53,987 nucleotides of DNA, taken from a virus. The stretch spans positions 1 through 53,987 of IMG/VR virus record IMGVR_UViG_3300043661_000153. One strand, given 5' to 3'. The notes under the pieces are model-generated. The model made no database searches and was not told where the DNA came from. It was given only the letters and a program-made list of their open reading frames with translations. The position numbers and the translations under genes are program-made. Below are positions 40,685 through 50,232 of this stretch, piece after piece. Positions within the stretch are counted from its first letter, which is position 1, and every line of letters starts with the position of its first letter.

Positions 40685-41131
40685 ATGGCGACGCCTGCCT
40701 TTCCGTCGTGGATACCAGCGGCCTCAATGCAGCCTGGCTATGCGGAGCAGCCTGAGGCCAACCAATCGGCGTTCCAGCCTGAGACCGGCGCGCCGATCCT
40801 TCGACGTCGGACGTCGCTGTCTCAGGATCTGGTCACCTTCACCTCGCAACTCACATCTTTGCAGTGGGAAGGTGTCAAATACTTCTACCGGTACACGATC
40901 AAGGACGGCACGCTGCAGTTCACCATGAACCATCCGCGGACGCAGACTGCCGCGACATGGGCATGGGTGCCGGGAAGTCCGCCGAAGGTTAACCAGACTT
41001 ATGGGTTGACGTTCGAGATCGTGTTTACGTTAAGGCTGATTTCTGGTGGTGCGCTCCTTGGGCCTGACTTAGGCGCCCAATCGGGAGTTGCAATCGGCTG
41101 GAGTCCGGGCAATCCTATCGGGATCGAATGA
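40685..41131 (+). CDS. Minor tail protein (148 aa)
   Basis: Contains PSWIPAASMQPGYAEQPEAN, VTFTSQLTSLQWEGVKYFYR, YTIKDGTLQFTMNHPRTQTA and TYGLTFEIVFTLRLI. Similar small beta proteins follow the tape measure in many rhizobial prophages; it may be a distal-tail (Dit-like) component. Overlaps the next gene as ATGA. Confidence 0.68.
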   Translation: MATPAFPSWIPAASMQPGYAEQPEANQSAFQPETGAPILRRRTSLSQDLVTFTSQLTSLQWEGVKYFYRYTIKDGTLQFTMNHPRTQTAATWAWVPGSPPKVNQTYGLTFEIVFTLRLISGGALLGPDLGAQSGVAIGWSPGNPIGIE

Positions 41132-43458
41132 CCATGAAGAAATTTGCTCGCTCAGCATTTCTTGCGCTCGCGTGGTTGCTCGCTTCGAGCACAGCGTTTG
41201 CGCAGACGGTTGTTACGATTGATCAGCTCGCTCCCGCCGCTCCGATCACTGGCCTAGAAGCGATTCCTGTTTTTCAGGGGTCAAATCCGGCCGTCAAAAC
41301 GACGCCGGCGGCGCTGGCTCTTTTTTCTCAAGGCGCAGTCGGTAATGGTGGAAATCCTGTCACAGGCAACTACACGATCGCGGCAGGCGACTGCAGCACC
41401 AATCTTCTCGCTGGGACCGGCTCAACGGGTAAGTTCACCCTAACGCTGCCGAGCGTGAGTGGATTTCCGGCCGGCTGCTCGGTCCAGATAAAGAACGGCG
41501 ACAGCACTGCTCCGAAGGCCCTTTCTGGATTTCCTCTCTCTACGTCCAGCACCCTTTGGCCCAAACAATCCATTGGTGTGAAGATCATCAACGGAGCGTG
41601 GCACACTTTTTATAATCCGGGAGCTTATCTCGCGCCAATGGGGGGCTTGCCGCTCTATGCGGCTCCGGCTGCTATCGGCTCCGGTTCGTGCCTCGACAGC
41701 GCAAATGCCTGCACGCTGGCGACGGCGTGTTCATTTGTTACGCAGATTGCTACATTCCTTGGCCAGGCAGGGCCAATCCAACTTGCGGACGGAACTTATA
41801 GCACGGTCGTTGGTGGCGCTCTCTGCACTATCCAAGGTGATGCTGGCGGGAGTTCCTCCCAACTTGTTTCGATTCAAGGCAATGCAGTCACTCCCACGAA
41901 TGTTGTTCTTGCTGTCCCGAATAGTATAATCGGCATTCTCATCCAGGATATGGGGTTGGCGGGGACAAACAATTTAGAATTTACTCTCGGAACAAATTCA
42001 TACGGCATTCAGTGCCGCCAACTTTCGGTGTGCGATTACAACACCGTCTATTGGGGGGCATCGGGGGCCGGCAGTGCGCATGTGGCGGCGTTAGGTAACG
42101 CCGTTGTCAATATGAGTGCCAGCGAAACTATTCTGGCCAATTTTGCAGAACATTGGTCAGTTGATTCCGGCAGTTATCTTACCGCCTCTGGAAATACGGC
42201 GATTCCGTCAGCAGTGACGTGGACCCAATTTATCGCGGCCACGTCCGCAAACGTAAATCTCGGTGCGTGGACTTATTCCGGTAGCGGTGCGTCCGGGTCG
42301 AGCGGATCAACATTCGCGGGAACTGGAAACGGTCGCCTTGTCACGCCCGGCGGGCTCCAATGTAGTGCTGCCGGCACATTTCCAGGCAACGGTACTTGCT
42401 CTTTTAATCAAGGCTATCAGGATAGTTTCGGTGACGGCATAACCGGCGGCGGGATCTTAGTCGGCCAGAATGGGCCGACGATCACCGATCCGATCCTCAC
42501 CGCGCATACCTACGCCGGCCTCCCCGGCTCCCCGACCGCCGGCCAAATCTCCCACATCATCGACGGCCTTGCGACGAACTGCGGTGACACTACTTGCACC
42601 ACGCCGGGCGCGACGGTCACTGGCGGTGGTGGCGCGCTTGATCTTCTCGTCGGCTGGGACGGCGCAGCGTGGCGGATATTCAGAGCGCAATCCGTTCCGG
42701 CGCTGGCAAATCTTTCCGGCACACTTGCCGTAAACAAGGGGGGGACCGGCAACGCCACAGCCGCCGCTCACTCCATCCCGGTCAGCGAAGGAGTGTCCGT
42801 ACAAGCGGCGGTCGGGCCATGCACGACCAGCCAGGTCATCGTCGGCGCCGGAGCGAGTGCCGATCCGGCTTGTGGTGCCGTGCCCGCTGCGGCACTGCCG
42901 AGCGCCGCGCCAGGTCTCGGTAAAGTCACCGCTTGGCGCGGCGGCTATGTCACCGGCCGTTACTACATCGGCGAGGCCACCAATCTCAACTCGACTTTGG
43001 CGATGGCCGCCAACACCGTCTATTTCATTCCCGTTGTGGTGGGCGAGACCCACACCTTCGACCGCATTGCCGTCAACGTGACCGCGACAGGAACGGCGGT
43101 AAATCTGCGGCCAGCGATCTACAACGCCGCCGGCGGCGTACCGACGTCGCTGGTCGCCGATGGCGGCAATATCTCCGCAAGCGGAACCGGGCTCGTTGCC
43201 GCGACCATCAGCCAGGCGCTGGCGCCTGGCATTTATTGGCTCGCGATCGTTGCCGACGGCACCGTGACCATCACGGCGACGTCGAGCACGCAAGGATCTG
43301 CTGCGCAATTCTCCGGGCTGTCGTCGTTTGCCACGCCCGATCTACAATTGAATGCTGCGATGACACTCGGTGCCTATCCGGCCAACGCCTTCACCGGCGC
43401 CATGGGCGCCGTCACCTATAGCGCGAGTAGTCCGCCGGTGCTTGGCCTGAGGGGCTGA
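41128..43458 (+). CDS. Tail spike/fibre with signal peptide and beta-helix
   Basis: 776 residues. It begins with a signal-like segment (KKFARSAFLALAWLLASSTA, then FAQ). About residues 185-420 are Gly/Asn/Ser-rich beta repeats with five or more Cys, consistent with a right-handed beta-helix that binds or degrades a surface polysaccharide. The C-terminal 150 residues (GRYYIGEATNLNSTLAMAAN, APGIYWLAIVADGTVTITAT) form a beta sandwich. The middle part of the gene is clearly less GC-rich than its neighbours, which suggests recent exchange. Receptor binding is inferred. Confidence 0.78.
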   Translation: MTMKKFARSAFLALAWLLASSTAFAQTVVTIDQLAPAAPITGLEAIPVFQGSNPAVKTTPAALALFSQGAVGNGGNPVTGNYTIAAGDCSTNLLAGTGSTGKFTLTLPSVSGFPAGCSVQIKNGDSTAPKALSGFPLSTSSTLWPKQSIGVKIINGAWHTFYNPGAYLAPMGGLPLYAAPAAIGSGSCLDSANACTLATACSFVTQIATFLGQAGPIQLADGTYSTVVGGALCTIQGDAGGSSSQLVSIQGNAVTPTNVVLAVPNSIIGILIQDMGLAGTNNLEFTLGTNSYGIQCRQLSVCDYNTVYWGASGAGSAHVAALGNAVVNMSASETILANFAEHWSVDSGSYLTASGNTAIPSAVTWTQFIAATSANVNLGAWTYSGSGASGSSGSTFAGTGNGRLVTPGGLQCSAAGTFPGNGTCSFNQGYQDSFGDGITGGGILVGQNGPTITDPILTAHTYAGLPGSPTAGQISHIIDGLATNCGDTTCTTPGATVTGGGGALDLLVGWDGAAWRIFRAQSVPALANLSGTLAVNKGGTGNATAAAHSIPVSEGVSVQAAVGPCTTSQVIVGAGASADPACGAVPAAALPSAAPGLGKVTAWRGGYVTGRYYIGEATNLNSTLAMAANTVYFIPVVVGETHTFDRIAVNVTATGTAVNLRPAIYNAAGGVPTSLVADGGNISASGTGLVAATISQALAPGIYWLAIVADGTVTITATSSTQGSAAQFSGLSSFATPDLQLNAAMTLGAYPANAFTGAMGAVTYSASSPPVLGLRG

Positions 43459-43482
43459 CGCAAATCGCGAAGAGGCTATCTG

Positions 43483-43989
43483 ATGTCGCGCACAATAGCG
43501 GCAGCCTTCCGCGATGCCATAGAGGCCTCTTTCTCTTCCGAGGTCCTGGTATGGTTTGCGACGGTCACTCATCCCGATCTGGATGTGCCTGTCACCGTCA
43601 ATTCGGATGTGGTGGATTATAATTACAACGGCTCGCTCTATCGGGGCTGCGCGTTCCAGTTCGTTTTCATTGCCGACGATGACCAGCCGCCGCGCGGCCA
43701 GATCGTCATCGAGAATGTCGACGAGCTGATCGGCCAGACGCTGATCGCTCTGACGGACTCGCCGATCCTGCACATGCAGTTGATGGCGAAGTCCGACTTT
43801 GATGAAAACATTCCGCGCAATCCGATCGGGACGCCGACAGTCGAGGTCGACGTTCCTCTGCTCAAGCTCCGCAACGCCAAGGGCGACGTGATGCAGATCA
43901 CCTCGGATGTCTATGGGTACGATCTGACGACGGAGCCTTGGCCTTCGATCCGGTCAACCAAGAGCAGGCTGCCGGGCCTCTATGCGTGA
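43483..43989 (+). CDS. DUF1833 tail protein
   Basis: 168 residues: AAFRDAIEASFSSEVLVWFA, TVTHPDLDVPVTVNSDVVDY, YRGCAFQFVFIADDDQPPRG, and QIVIENVDELIGQTLIALTD. This is the DUF1833 pattern, found upstream of NlpC/P60 and J-like genes in phage tails, and is probably a tail-tip hub component. Confidence 0.85.
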   Translation: MSRTIAAAFRDAIEASFSSEVLVWFATVTHPDLDVPVTVNSDVVDYNYNGSLYRGCAFQFVFIADDDQPPRGQIVIENVDELIGQTLIALTDSPILHMQLMAKSDFDENIPRNPIGTPTVEVDVPLLKLRNAKGDVMQITSDVYGYDLTTEPWPSIRSTKSRLPGLYA

Positions 43990-43998
43990 GGATTGAAG

Positions 43999-44211
43999 AT
44001 GCACACGTTCAAAATTCACGCGCCGATGAATCCGAGGGCCACGACCGTCGAGGTCGACGGCAAGCCTTTGGAGGGAGTCACGCGGATCGAGTTCTCGATC
44101 GCCGCCGAGAAGGTGACTGAAATCAAGTTAACCATCTTGGGCTGCATCGAAGTGGCTGGCGAACTGAGCGAAGCGGAAATCATCCACGTCGAACGACCCG
44201 AGCCAAAGTGA
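43999..44211 (+). CDS. Hypothetical tail-tip protein (70 aa)
   Basis: Starts MHTFKIHAPMNPRATTVEVD behind a GAGG site; KPLEGVTRIEFSIAAEKVTE then IKLTILGCIEVAGELSEAEI. Beta-rich, acidic end. The stop overlaps the NlpC/P60 start as GTGA. Function unknown. Confidence 0.72.
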   Translation: MHTFKIHAPMNPRATTVEVDGKPLEGVTRIEFSIAAEKVTEIKLTILGCIEVAGELSEAEIIHVERPEPK

Positions 44212-44642
44212 AAGAGAACTGGCCGGCGCGCTATGTCGGCATTCCGTTTGCCGATAATGGCCATGGCTTCGACGGCTGCAATTGCTGGGGCCTTGTGCAC
44301 CTGGTGCTCGATACCGAGTGCGGCGTGGTTACGCCGTCCTACGGTGAAATCTCTGCATCTGAATTGCTCGCATCCGCGAAGGCGATGAAAGAAGGCCGCA
44401 AGGATAACACTTGGGTTTCGGTCATGTGCAGCGCGCTCACGTCATTCGACGGCGTGATGATGCGATCGATGACCGACAGCGGATCGCGTGTCGAAAACCA
44501 CGTCGGCATCATCGCGCCGACGTCGGAAGGCCTTCGCGTGCTGCATGTGTGGAAAGCGACCGCAGCTTGCCTGATGCCGCTCGATCATCCGCGCATCAAG
44601 CATCGCATCGTCGGCTTCTATCGGCATCGGGAGCTTGCGTGA
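44208..44642 (+). CDS. NlpC/P60-type tail peptidase (lambda K-like)
   Basis: 144 residues from GTG. The active site pattern is DGCNCWGLVHLVL (catalytic Cys) and VENHVGIIAP (His), followed by HVWKATAACLMPL. In tails this enzyme cuts peptide cross-links of the cell wall during DNA entry or helps assemble the tip. It lies just before the J-like gene, as in lambda. Confidence 0.87.
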   Translation: MKENWPARYVGIPFADNGHGFDGCNCWGLVHLVLDTECGVVTPSYGEISASELLASAKAMKEGRKDNTWVSVMCSALTSFDGVMMRSMTDSGSRVENHVGIIAPTSEGLRVLHVWKATAACLMPLDHPRIKHRIVGFYRHRELA

Positions 44643-44645
44643 CAC

Positions 44646-47420
44646 ATGAACGCTCCCGCTCGATCGCCCACGCTGCCGGTCGTCTGGCGGCAGCGTCCCT
44701 TCGTCGGGGATTTGAAATGCCGCATCCTCGATGTCGGCGTGCATATTCCGACCATCGCGGGGATCATCGCCGGGATTCCTGAGAACGAATTGCCGCGCGG
44801 CTTCGCCGAACTTGGCGAGGTCAGGATCAACGGCGAGGTCGTCCCGCGCGGGCTGTGGCATCTGGTGCGGCCAAAGTATCGGCCGGATCATGAGACCGTC
44901 GTCACGCTGCATGTGCCGCTCGGAGGGCCAAGCGGAGGCTCATCGTCGGGCAGCAGCGGCAAAAGCTCGCTGGCGCTGGTCGCCTCGATCGCGGTGCTTC
45001 TGGTCGCCGCGGCCGTTTCCGGCGGTGCGCTGGGTGTCCTCACCGGCGGCTTGCTTGCCGCAGGCACGGCAGCGGCCTCGATCGCCGGCGCCGCGATCGG
45101 CATCGGCGGCGCTCTTGCAATCGCCGCCCTGACGCCGCGGCCGTCGCTGGCCGCTACGCCATTGACGGCGGGGAGTACGTCAACGCCGGCCGGCCCGGGC
45201 GCCACGGCCGCGGCATCGCTCACCGGCAACATCCTGCAGCCCGGCACGTCGGTCCCGCGCGTCATCGGCACCATGCAATTGTTTCCGCCGCTGGCGTGCA
45301 ATCCGCTGATCGAGGTCGTCGGCGACGTCGAGTATGGTGAGGCGGTCTTTGTGCTCGCCGGGCCACATGCACTGTCGGGCTCGCAGGTCGGCGGCACATC
45401 CACCGATGGCATTGCCGAGCTGGTCGAGCAGCTCGTCGAGGGCAAGCCGGGAGATGCCATCCAGACGCTGGTGCAGCGCTACAGCTTCACCACGGACGTC
45501 AACGCGGTGATGAGCGCACACACGCTCGATCCGACGGTCACCTACAATCTCTTGGACCAGGGCAATCCCGGCGCCGACGTGCCGCAGCCGGTGCCGTGCG
45601 TTGGGCGAGACGGCCCCGACGAGATCTGGATCAATCTCGCGTGGACGACAGGGCTTTTCTCGGACGCGGCTGCGTTGACACTCAATCAAGCGGTGCGCGT
45701 GCAGATCAGGCAGCGCGGCACGTCGAACTGGATCAATCTTCCCGAAGTTCATTTCTCGATGAACATCACGGACCCTTTCCAAAAGGTGATCCGCATCAAG
45801 TGGGGAACAAAGCCGGTCGGCGTGCTCGTGCCGCCTACCAACCAGGGCCCGGTCTACGCGTTCAAGCATGTGCCCGGCCAGGATGGCGTGACGGCGCTTC
45901 CTGCGACGGCAGGCTGGACCGCCGATGCGTCGTTCTCCGCAGGCAGCGGCGGCGATCTGCTCTATGCCGGCAACATCCTCGCCGGCAGCAACGTGCTCAA
46001 CACGGAGCTCTATGCCGACAAGGTGATCTTCTATCTCGATCCGGTGGCTTTCCCGCAGGATTATTATGAGCTGCAGGTCACGGCATCGTCGGCTTACAAC
46101 AGCGCAAGCTTTAACGCTTCCGCCTATACCTATCCGACCACGGTGGTGGATTTCTTCAACTACTACGACCAGGGCGGCGGTGTCTTTCGCATCCCCGAAG
46201 ACCCGCAGCATTATCACGACACAGTGCAGCTCACGCGGCTGTCGTCGGTCTGGAATCAAAACCCGATCCAGTCCAACGACTTTGCGACCATGTCGATCAA
46301 GGTGCACTCGCGCGCGCTCGATCAATATTCGATCATGGCGGCCGGCTACACCTACGACTGGGACGGCAGCGGCTGGAACACGTTCACGACGACGTCCAAT
46401 CCCGCACCTCACGCGCGCGACGTGCTGACGGGCTCGCTCAGTTCAAAGCCGGTCCCGGTCTCGCTGATCAACGATAGCGAATTCGTCGCATGGCGCACGG
46501 ACGCGATCTCGCGAGGGCTCACAGTCAACAGCGTCGTCGAAGGCAAGCAGATCATGGACGTCCTCAACATGATCACCGGCTGCACCCGCGCCGCGATCCG
46601 CCACAACGAAAAGTGGGGCGTCTTCCTTGATCGCGATCGCTCGGCTGATACGCCGGTTCAAATCTTCTCGCCGCGCAACATGGCGAACTTTGCCTGGACC
46701 CGCGCCTATGCGGATAACCCTTCTGGCATCCTCGCTAACTATGTGGATGCCGACAACGATTATGACACATCGGCCGAGGATATCGTCTATGCCGATGACG
46801 CAGTCCAGGATGCCGATCTCCTATCGCAGCAAACCTACGATGGGCTGGTTCACCTGGCTGATATCGAAGCGCAGGCGGTCTTCGATCTCAAGCAACTAAA
46901 ATATCGCTTCACATTCTACACGTTTGACTGTGGCGCGGATGCTCTTGTTGCCCAGCGAGGCGATCTGGTCGGCGTGCAACACGATATCATCACGCGGCGC
47001 TCCGGCGCGTCACGCGTTGTCTCTGTGATCGAAGATGGTTCCGGAAACATCACCGGCCTGACGCTGGACGGCACAGTGCCGGTCTTCACGTCGGCCGGCA
47101 TTCAGTCGCTGGCGAGCGTCGCGACGGCGGCGAGCATTCAGGCGCTCGGCGAAAAGACCGGCATCGCCATCCGGCTCAAGCAAGGCGCCGGAATCCTGGT
47201 CAAGCAGATCACAGCCGCGGTCAATGACGACGTGCTGAGTGTGACCTTCGCTACGCCGTTCCCTGATCCCGGAAATCTCTCGACCGATTGCCTCGTTACC
47301 GTCGGACCGCTCGGCTCCGAATATAAGCGCCTCATCGTCTACGGGGTGCAGCCGAAGGCCGAGCTGCAGGCGACCGTGACCTGCGTTGATGAAGCGCCGC
47401 AGCTTTGGGAAACGCCATGA
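44646..47420 (+). CDS. Tail-tip host specificity protein (J-like)
   Basis: 924 residues. The N-terminal 90 residues (FVGDLKCRILDVGVHIPTIA, KPRGFAELGEVRINGE-like) and a long Ala/Gly hydrophobic stretch (residues 98-170, SLALVASIAVLLVAAAVSGG) resemble the tip proteins of J-type phages. The remainder contains GDVEYGEAVFVLAGPHALSG and many beta segments with a distal RRSGASRVVSVIEDGSGNIT and GLTLDGTV. It forms the central tip that contacts the host. The stop overlaps the next start as ATGA. Confidence 0.88.
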   Translation: MNAPARSPTLPVVWRQRPFVGDLKCRILDVGVHIPTIAGIIAGIPENELPRGFAELGEVRINGEVVPRGLWHLVRPKYRPDHETVVTLHVPLGGPSGGSSSGSSGKSSLALVASIAVLLVAAAVSGGALGVLTGGLLAAGTAAASIAGAAIGIGGALAIAALTPRPSLAATPLTAGSTSTPAGPGATAAASLTGNILQPGTSVPRVIGTMQLFPPLACNPLIEVVGDVEYGEAVFVLAGPHALSGSQVGGTSTDGIAELVEQLVEGKPGDAIQTLVQRYSFTTDVNAVMSAHTLDPTVTYNLLDQGNPGADVPQPVPCVGRDGPDEIWINLAWTTGLFSDAAALTLNQAVRVQIRQRGTSNWINLPEVHFSMNITDPFQKVIRIKWGTKPVGVLVPPTNQGPVYAFKHVPGQDGVTALPATAGWTADASFSAGSGGDLLYAGNILAGSNVLNTELYADKVIFYLDPVAFPQDYYELQVTASSAYNSASFNASAYTYPTTVVDFFNYYDQGGGVFRIPEDPQHYHDTVQLTRLSSVWNQNPIQSNDFATMSIKVHSRALDQYSIMAAGYTYDWDGSGWNTFTTTSNPAPHARDVLTGSLSSKPVPVSLINDSEFVAWRTDAISRGLTVNSVVEGKQIMDVLNMITGCTRAAIRHNEKWGVFLDRDRSADTPVQIFSPRNMANFAWTRAYADNPSGILANYVDADNDYDTSAEDIVYADDAVQDADLLSQQTYDGLVHLADIEAQAVFDLKQLKYRFTFYTFDCGADALVAQRGDLVGVQHDIITRRSGASRVVSVIEDGSGNITGLTLDGTVPVFTSAGIQSLASVATAASIQALGEKTGIAIRLKQGAGILVKQITAAVNDDVLSVTFATPFPDPGNLSTDCLVTVGPLGSEYKRLIVYGVQPKAELQATVTCVDEAPQLWETP

Positions 47421-48889
47421 CCGCTGCCAGACGCTCAACGCCAACGCAGCTCAACATGGAAGCCGACGACGGCGTGTCCTATGAGAACGACGTCAATGCG
47501 GAGGTCGGCGCGCTTTGGGCTGTTGGCGCAGAGTGGGCTGCGAGCGTTGGTGGTACAGCGAACGCGATCACGGCGACCAGCGATAGCGGCGTCGTCGGCG
47601 CGGCGCTCGCGATCGGGCGTCCCAAGTCCTATTGGCTCGTCCCGACCGCGAACAACACCAGCTCGGTCACGATCTCGCCCGACGGTCTCGGCCCCTATGC
47701 CGTCGTCGATAAGGACGGCAACGCGCTGCCGCCGAATGCGTTGCTCGCGGGGCGCATTACGCAGCTTGTGTTCGATGGCGCGCAGTTTCGCGTCGCGATC
47801 TCAAACGGCGGCAGCGGCACACCGGCGGCGGTCAATGCCGTCAACAACGGGCGCCTGACGCTGGCGAGCGGTGTCTTCGTGCCGTCTTCGAACATCCTGG
47901 CCGCGACAACGTTGTATTGGACCATCGGCGGCCTCGGCAATCAGATCGGGCTCTATGACGGCATCTCGAGCTGGATCAACGTCGCCTCGACCGAGAAATC
48001 GGTCAAGCTGACCGACACGCAAACCGGCACCACGTCGAACGGCTCGAAGATCATCACCGGTTTGACCGATACGTCCCAGTTCGTTGTCGGCATGAAAGCC
48101 TCCGGCACGGGTGTCGGCGCCGGCGCAGTGATCAATACCATCGACAGCGGAACGCAGGTTACTCTCTCGGTCAACTCGACCGCGGGCGCCTCGGTCTCGA
48201 TCACGTTCAAGCTACCGGCGAATTCAGTCTTCGACGTGTTCGGCGTTCTCACGTCCGGAGCGCTCAAGCTGCATTTGTGGCCGTGGACGAATTCGACAAC
48301 CCGCTCGTTCGCGCTCGCGCAGCAGGACGGCATCTATATTCTGACCGGCAATCCGACGTGGCGCTATCTCGGCACGATCGCCACGGCAGCGGTCGACGGC
48401 CAGTCGGAATTCTCCTATGGCGGCAGCGGTGCCGGCGGCGTCGCCTCCAACATGCTGGTGTGTAATCAGTATAACCGCGTGCCGATGCGCGCAAATATTG
48501 TCGACACGACTGCGAGCTATGCCTATTCCGGCGCGGCGCGCTCGGTGGACGGCAGCAATGCCATGCGTGTTACCTTTGTTCTCTGCCAGGCCGAAGATAG
48601 CGTCGTGGCAACCTATCAAGACATCGTCCAATACAACTCATCTGGCACCGTCGCCTATGTCGGCCTCGCTCTCGATGCGACGAACGTCTTCTCCGGATCG
48701 CCTGGCATGACAGCCTCTCTCACGCCAGTTGAACTCGTCGCGAAATATGTCGGTCGGCCGACCGCTGGTTTACATTTCCTACAAGCAAACGAACAGAGTT
48801 CGGCGGGCTCCAACATAGCATTCTTCCATGTTGGCACCAGTTTCAGCTCATCCAACGGCGATCTGTTGGCCGCCGATCTGTCGATGTGA
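47417..48889 (+). CDS. Distal tail fibre-like protein (490 aa)
   Basis: Starts MTAARRSTPTQLNMEADDGV; a beta-rich chain follows with YWLVPTANNTSSVTISPDGL, NPTWRYLGTIATAAVDGQSE and CNQYNRVPMRANIVDTTASY, ending in a 25-residue Ser-rich segment. Position after the J-like gene and the composition fit a fibre. No enzymatic motif is visible. Confidence 0.72.
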   Translation: MTAARRSTPTQLNMEADDGVSYENDVNAEVGALWAVGAEWAASVGGTANAITATSDSGVVGAALAIGRPKSYWLVPTANNTSSVTISPDGLGPYAVVDKDGNALPPNALLAGRITQLVFDGAQFRVAISNGGSGTPAAVNAVNNGRLTLASGVFVPSSNILAATTLYWTIGGLGNQIGLYDGISSWINVASTEKSVKLTDTQTGTTSNGSKIITGLTDTSQFVVGMKASGTGVGAGAVINTIDSGTQVTLSVNSTAGASVSITFKLPANSVFDVFGVLTSGALKLHLWPWTNSTTRSFALAQQDGIYILTGNPTWRYLGTIATAAVDGQSEFSYGGSGAGGVASNMLVCNQYNRVPMRANIVDTTASYAYSGAARSVDGSNAMRVTFVLCQAEDSVVATYQDIVQYNSSGTVAYVGLALDATNVFSGSPGMTASLTPVELVAKYVGRPTAGLHFLQANEQSSAGSNIAFFHVGTSFSSSNGDLLAADLSM

Positions 48890-49122
48890 TGATGAGAATC
48901 ATTCTTGCCGGGCTGATCCTTTGCGCGCTCGCTTCATCCGCTCCAGCCTTCGACGCGCCGACCGGCGATGAGATCGAAGCCTGCACCCCGGACGCCATGA
49001 AGCTGTGCTGGCGCCAGATCTGGGGAGCCGGCGCTCACGCTCGCGTCTATGCGTGCTTGAAAGACCATCGCAAGGATTTGTCGCCGCAATGCGACGCCGT
49101 GTTTAGGGCTCACGGCAAGTAA
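48889..49122 (+). CDS. Secreted small cysteine-rich protein (77 aa)
   Basis: Signal peptide (MRIILAGLILCALASSAPAF) followed by EIEACTPDAMKLCWRQIWG and RVYACLKDHRKDLSPQCDAV: four Cys with spacing like the Cys-rich GLG1-type repeat of periplasmic proteins. TGATG overlap with the fibre stop. May act in the periplasm during lysis or as a virion-linked protein; unproven. Confidence 0.7.
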   Translation: MMRIILAGLILCALASSAPAFDAPTGDEIEACTPDAMKLCWRQIWGAGAHARVYACLKDHRKDLSPQCDAVFRAHGK

Positions 49123-49156
49123 AGCGTTCCGATCAACAAAACCGAGGGTGAAAGCA

Positions 49157-49774
49157 ATGCGAGCTTTACTCGCCGCGCTGATCGTTTGTCTGGTTGGCTT
49201 CGCTTCGCAGGCGCAGTCCCGCGAAATCGGTGGGCCTTATGATATGTACGCCGTCGATGCTCCGGCTCACGCCGTGCGTCACACGGCAAGGCATCACGTC
49301 GCCGCGGTCCATCGTTATCAGAAGACCGATCACGTCGAGCCGCGCGAGGCGCATGCAGCGCCAGCTCCGGCCGGACACGCCGGATCCGGGCTCTCCCACG
49401 AAAAGCTCGCCGACGGCCAGGTCATCGTCGTCGCCGCGGCTTATGCCTCGCGCTTCGTCGGTTTCTTCAATGCGTTATTTGCGCGCGAGGGAAAGCTTCC
49501 GGAGATCGGCTGCTATGCACCGCGCGGCCATATGCGTGGTTCTCTACACCACTGGGGCGGCGCCTGCGATGTCGGACAAACCTCCCGCAACGTCGCCTGG
49601 CGCGCGATGTATCACGTCGGTGATCTCGCAAGGCAGTTCGGACTCACCGATGGCTGCATCTGGCGCAATCCGGATTGTGGGCATGTCGATGTGAGCGGGG
49701 TTGGCGGCGGTGGTCACTACGTCCATCGCTACGCATCGGCTCGTCGTCATCGGCATCGTTACGCGGGGGCGTGA
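49157..49774 (+). CDS. Secreted M15-like peptidase (putative endolysin)
   Basis: 205 residues. Signal peptide MRALLAALIVCLVGFASQAQ, then a His/Ala-rich linker and a catalytic domain at the C-terminus: RGSLHHWGGACDV (His and Asp zinc ligands), LARQFGLTDGCIWRN and CGHVDVSG (second His). This is the M15 D-Ala-D-Ala/L-Ala-D-Glu peptidase layout. A signal peptide would carry it to the periplasm, so it may not need a holin. Assignment to M15 is from motif pattern. Confidence 0.78.
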   Translation: MRALLAALIVCLVGFASQAQSREIGGPYDMYAVDAPAHAVRHTARHHVAAVHRYQKTDHVEPREAHAAPAPAGHAGSGLSHEKLADGQVIVVAAAYASRFVGFFNALFAREGKLPEIGCYAPRGHMRGSLHHWGGACDVGQTSRNVAWRAMYHVGDLARQFGLTDGCIWRNPDCGHVDVSGVGGGGHYVHRYASARRHRHRYAGA

Positions 49775-49776
49775 TC

Positions 49777-50232
49777 ATGTGGCGTGAAGGGGAAGAGATT
49801 GAGCACGATCTCGGCGGCCTCGTTTGGTTCGCCATCGCCACGATGATCGGTGCGGGTGTTTGTTTTGTGCTCGCCATTCTTTTCTGGCTAGCGAGCGAGA
49901 CGTTCGCGTGGCCGCGCGATCTCGACGGCGCGCATGCCAACTCGCCGCTCAAATCCTGGTTCGATCACCTGGCCAGCGGCAAAGGCCTCTGCTGCTCATT
50001 CGCCGATGGCGTCACCGTCGAAGACGTCGACTGGGATACCGGCGGCACCAACAAGGACACGGCAAGCGAAGGCGGTCACTACCGCGTGAGGCTCAACAAG
50101 GAATGGATCGTCGTGCCCGATGCTGCGGTGATTACCGAGCCAAACAAGTTCGGGCCTGCTGTGGTGTGGCCTTACACGGATGGATCGGGGCAGACACAGA
50201 TTAGGTGCTTCCTTCCTGGCGCAGGGTCATGA
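49777..50232 (+). CDS. Single-pass membrane protein (151 aa)
   Basis: One hydrophobic helix near the N-terminus (GLVWFAIATMIGAGVCFVLA) followed by a soluble part with GLCCSFADGVTVEDVDWDTG, GGHYRVRLNKEWIVVPDAAV and CFLPGAG. A GTG at 49771 gives a GTGA overlap with the peptidase stop and two extra residues. Might be in the cell envelope; function unknown. Confidence 0.72.
   Translation: MWREGEEIEHDLGGLVWFAIATMIGAGVCFVLAILFWLASETFAWPRDLDGAHANSPLKSWFDHLASGKGLCCSFADGVTVEDVDWDTGGTNKDTASEGGHYRVRLNKEWIVVPDAAVITEPNKFGPAVVWPYTDGSGQTQIRCFLPGAGS

Noticed and set aside
45180-46412. 410-residue minus frame
   Set aside because: Antisense to the J-like gene with His/Arg-rich random composition.
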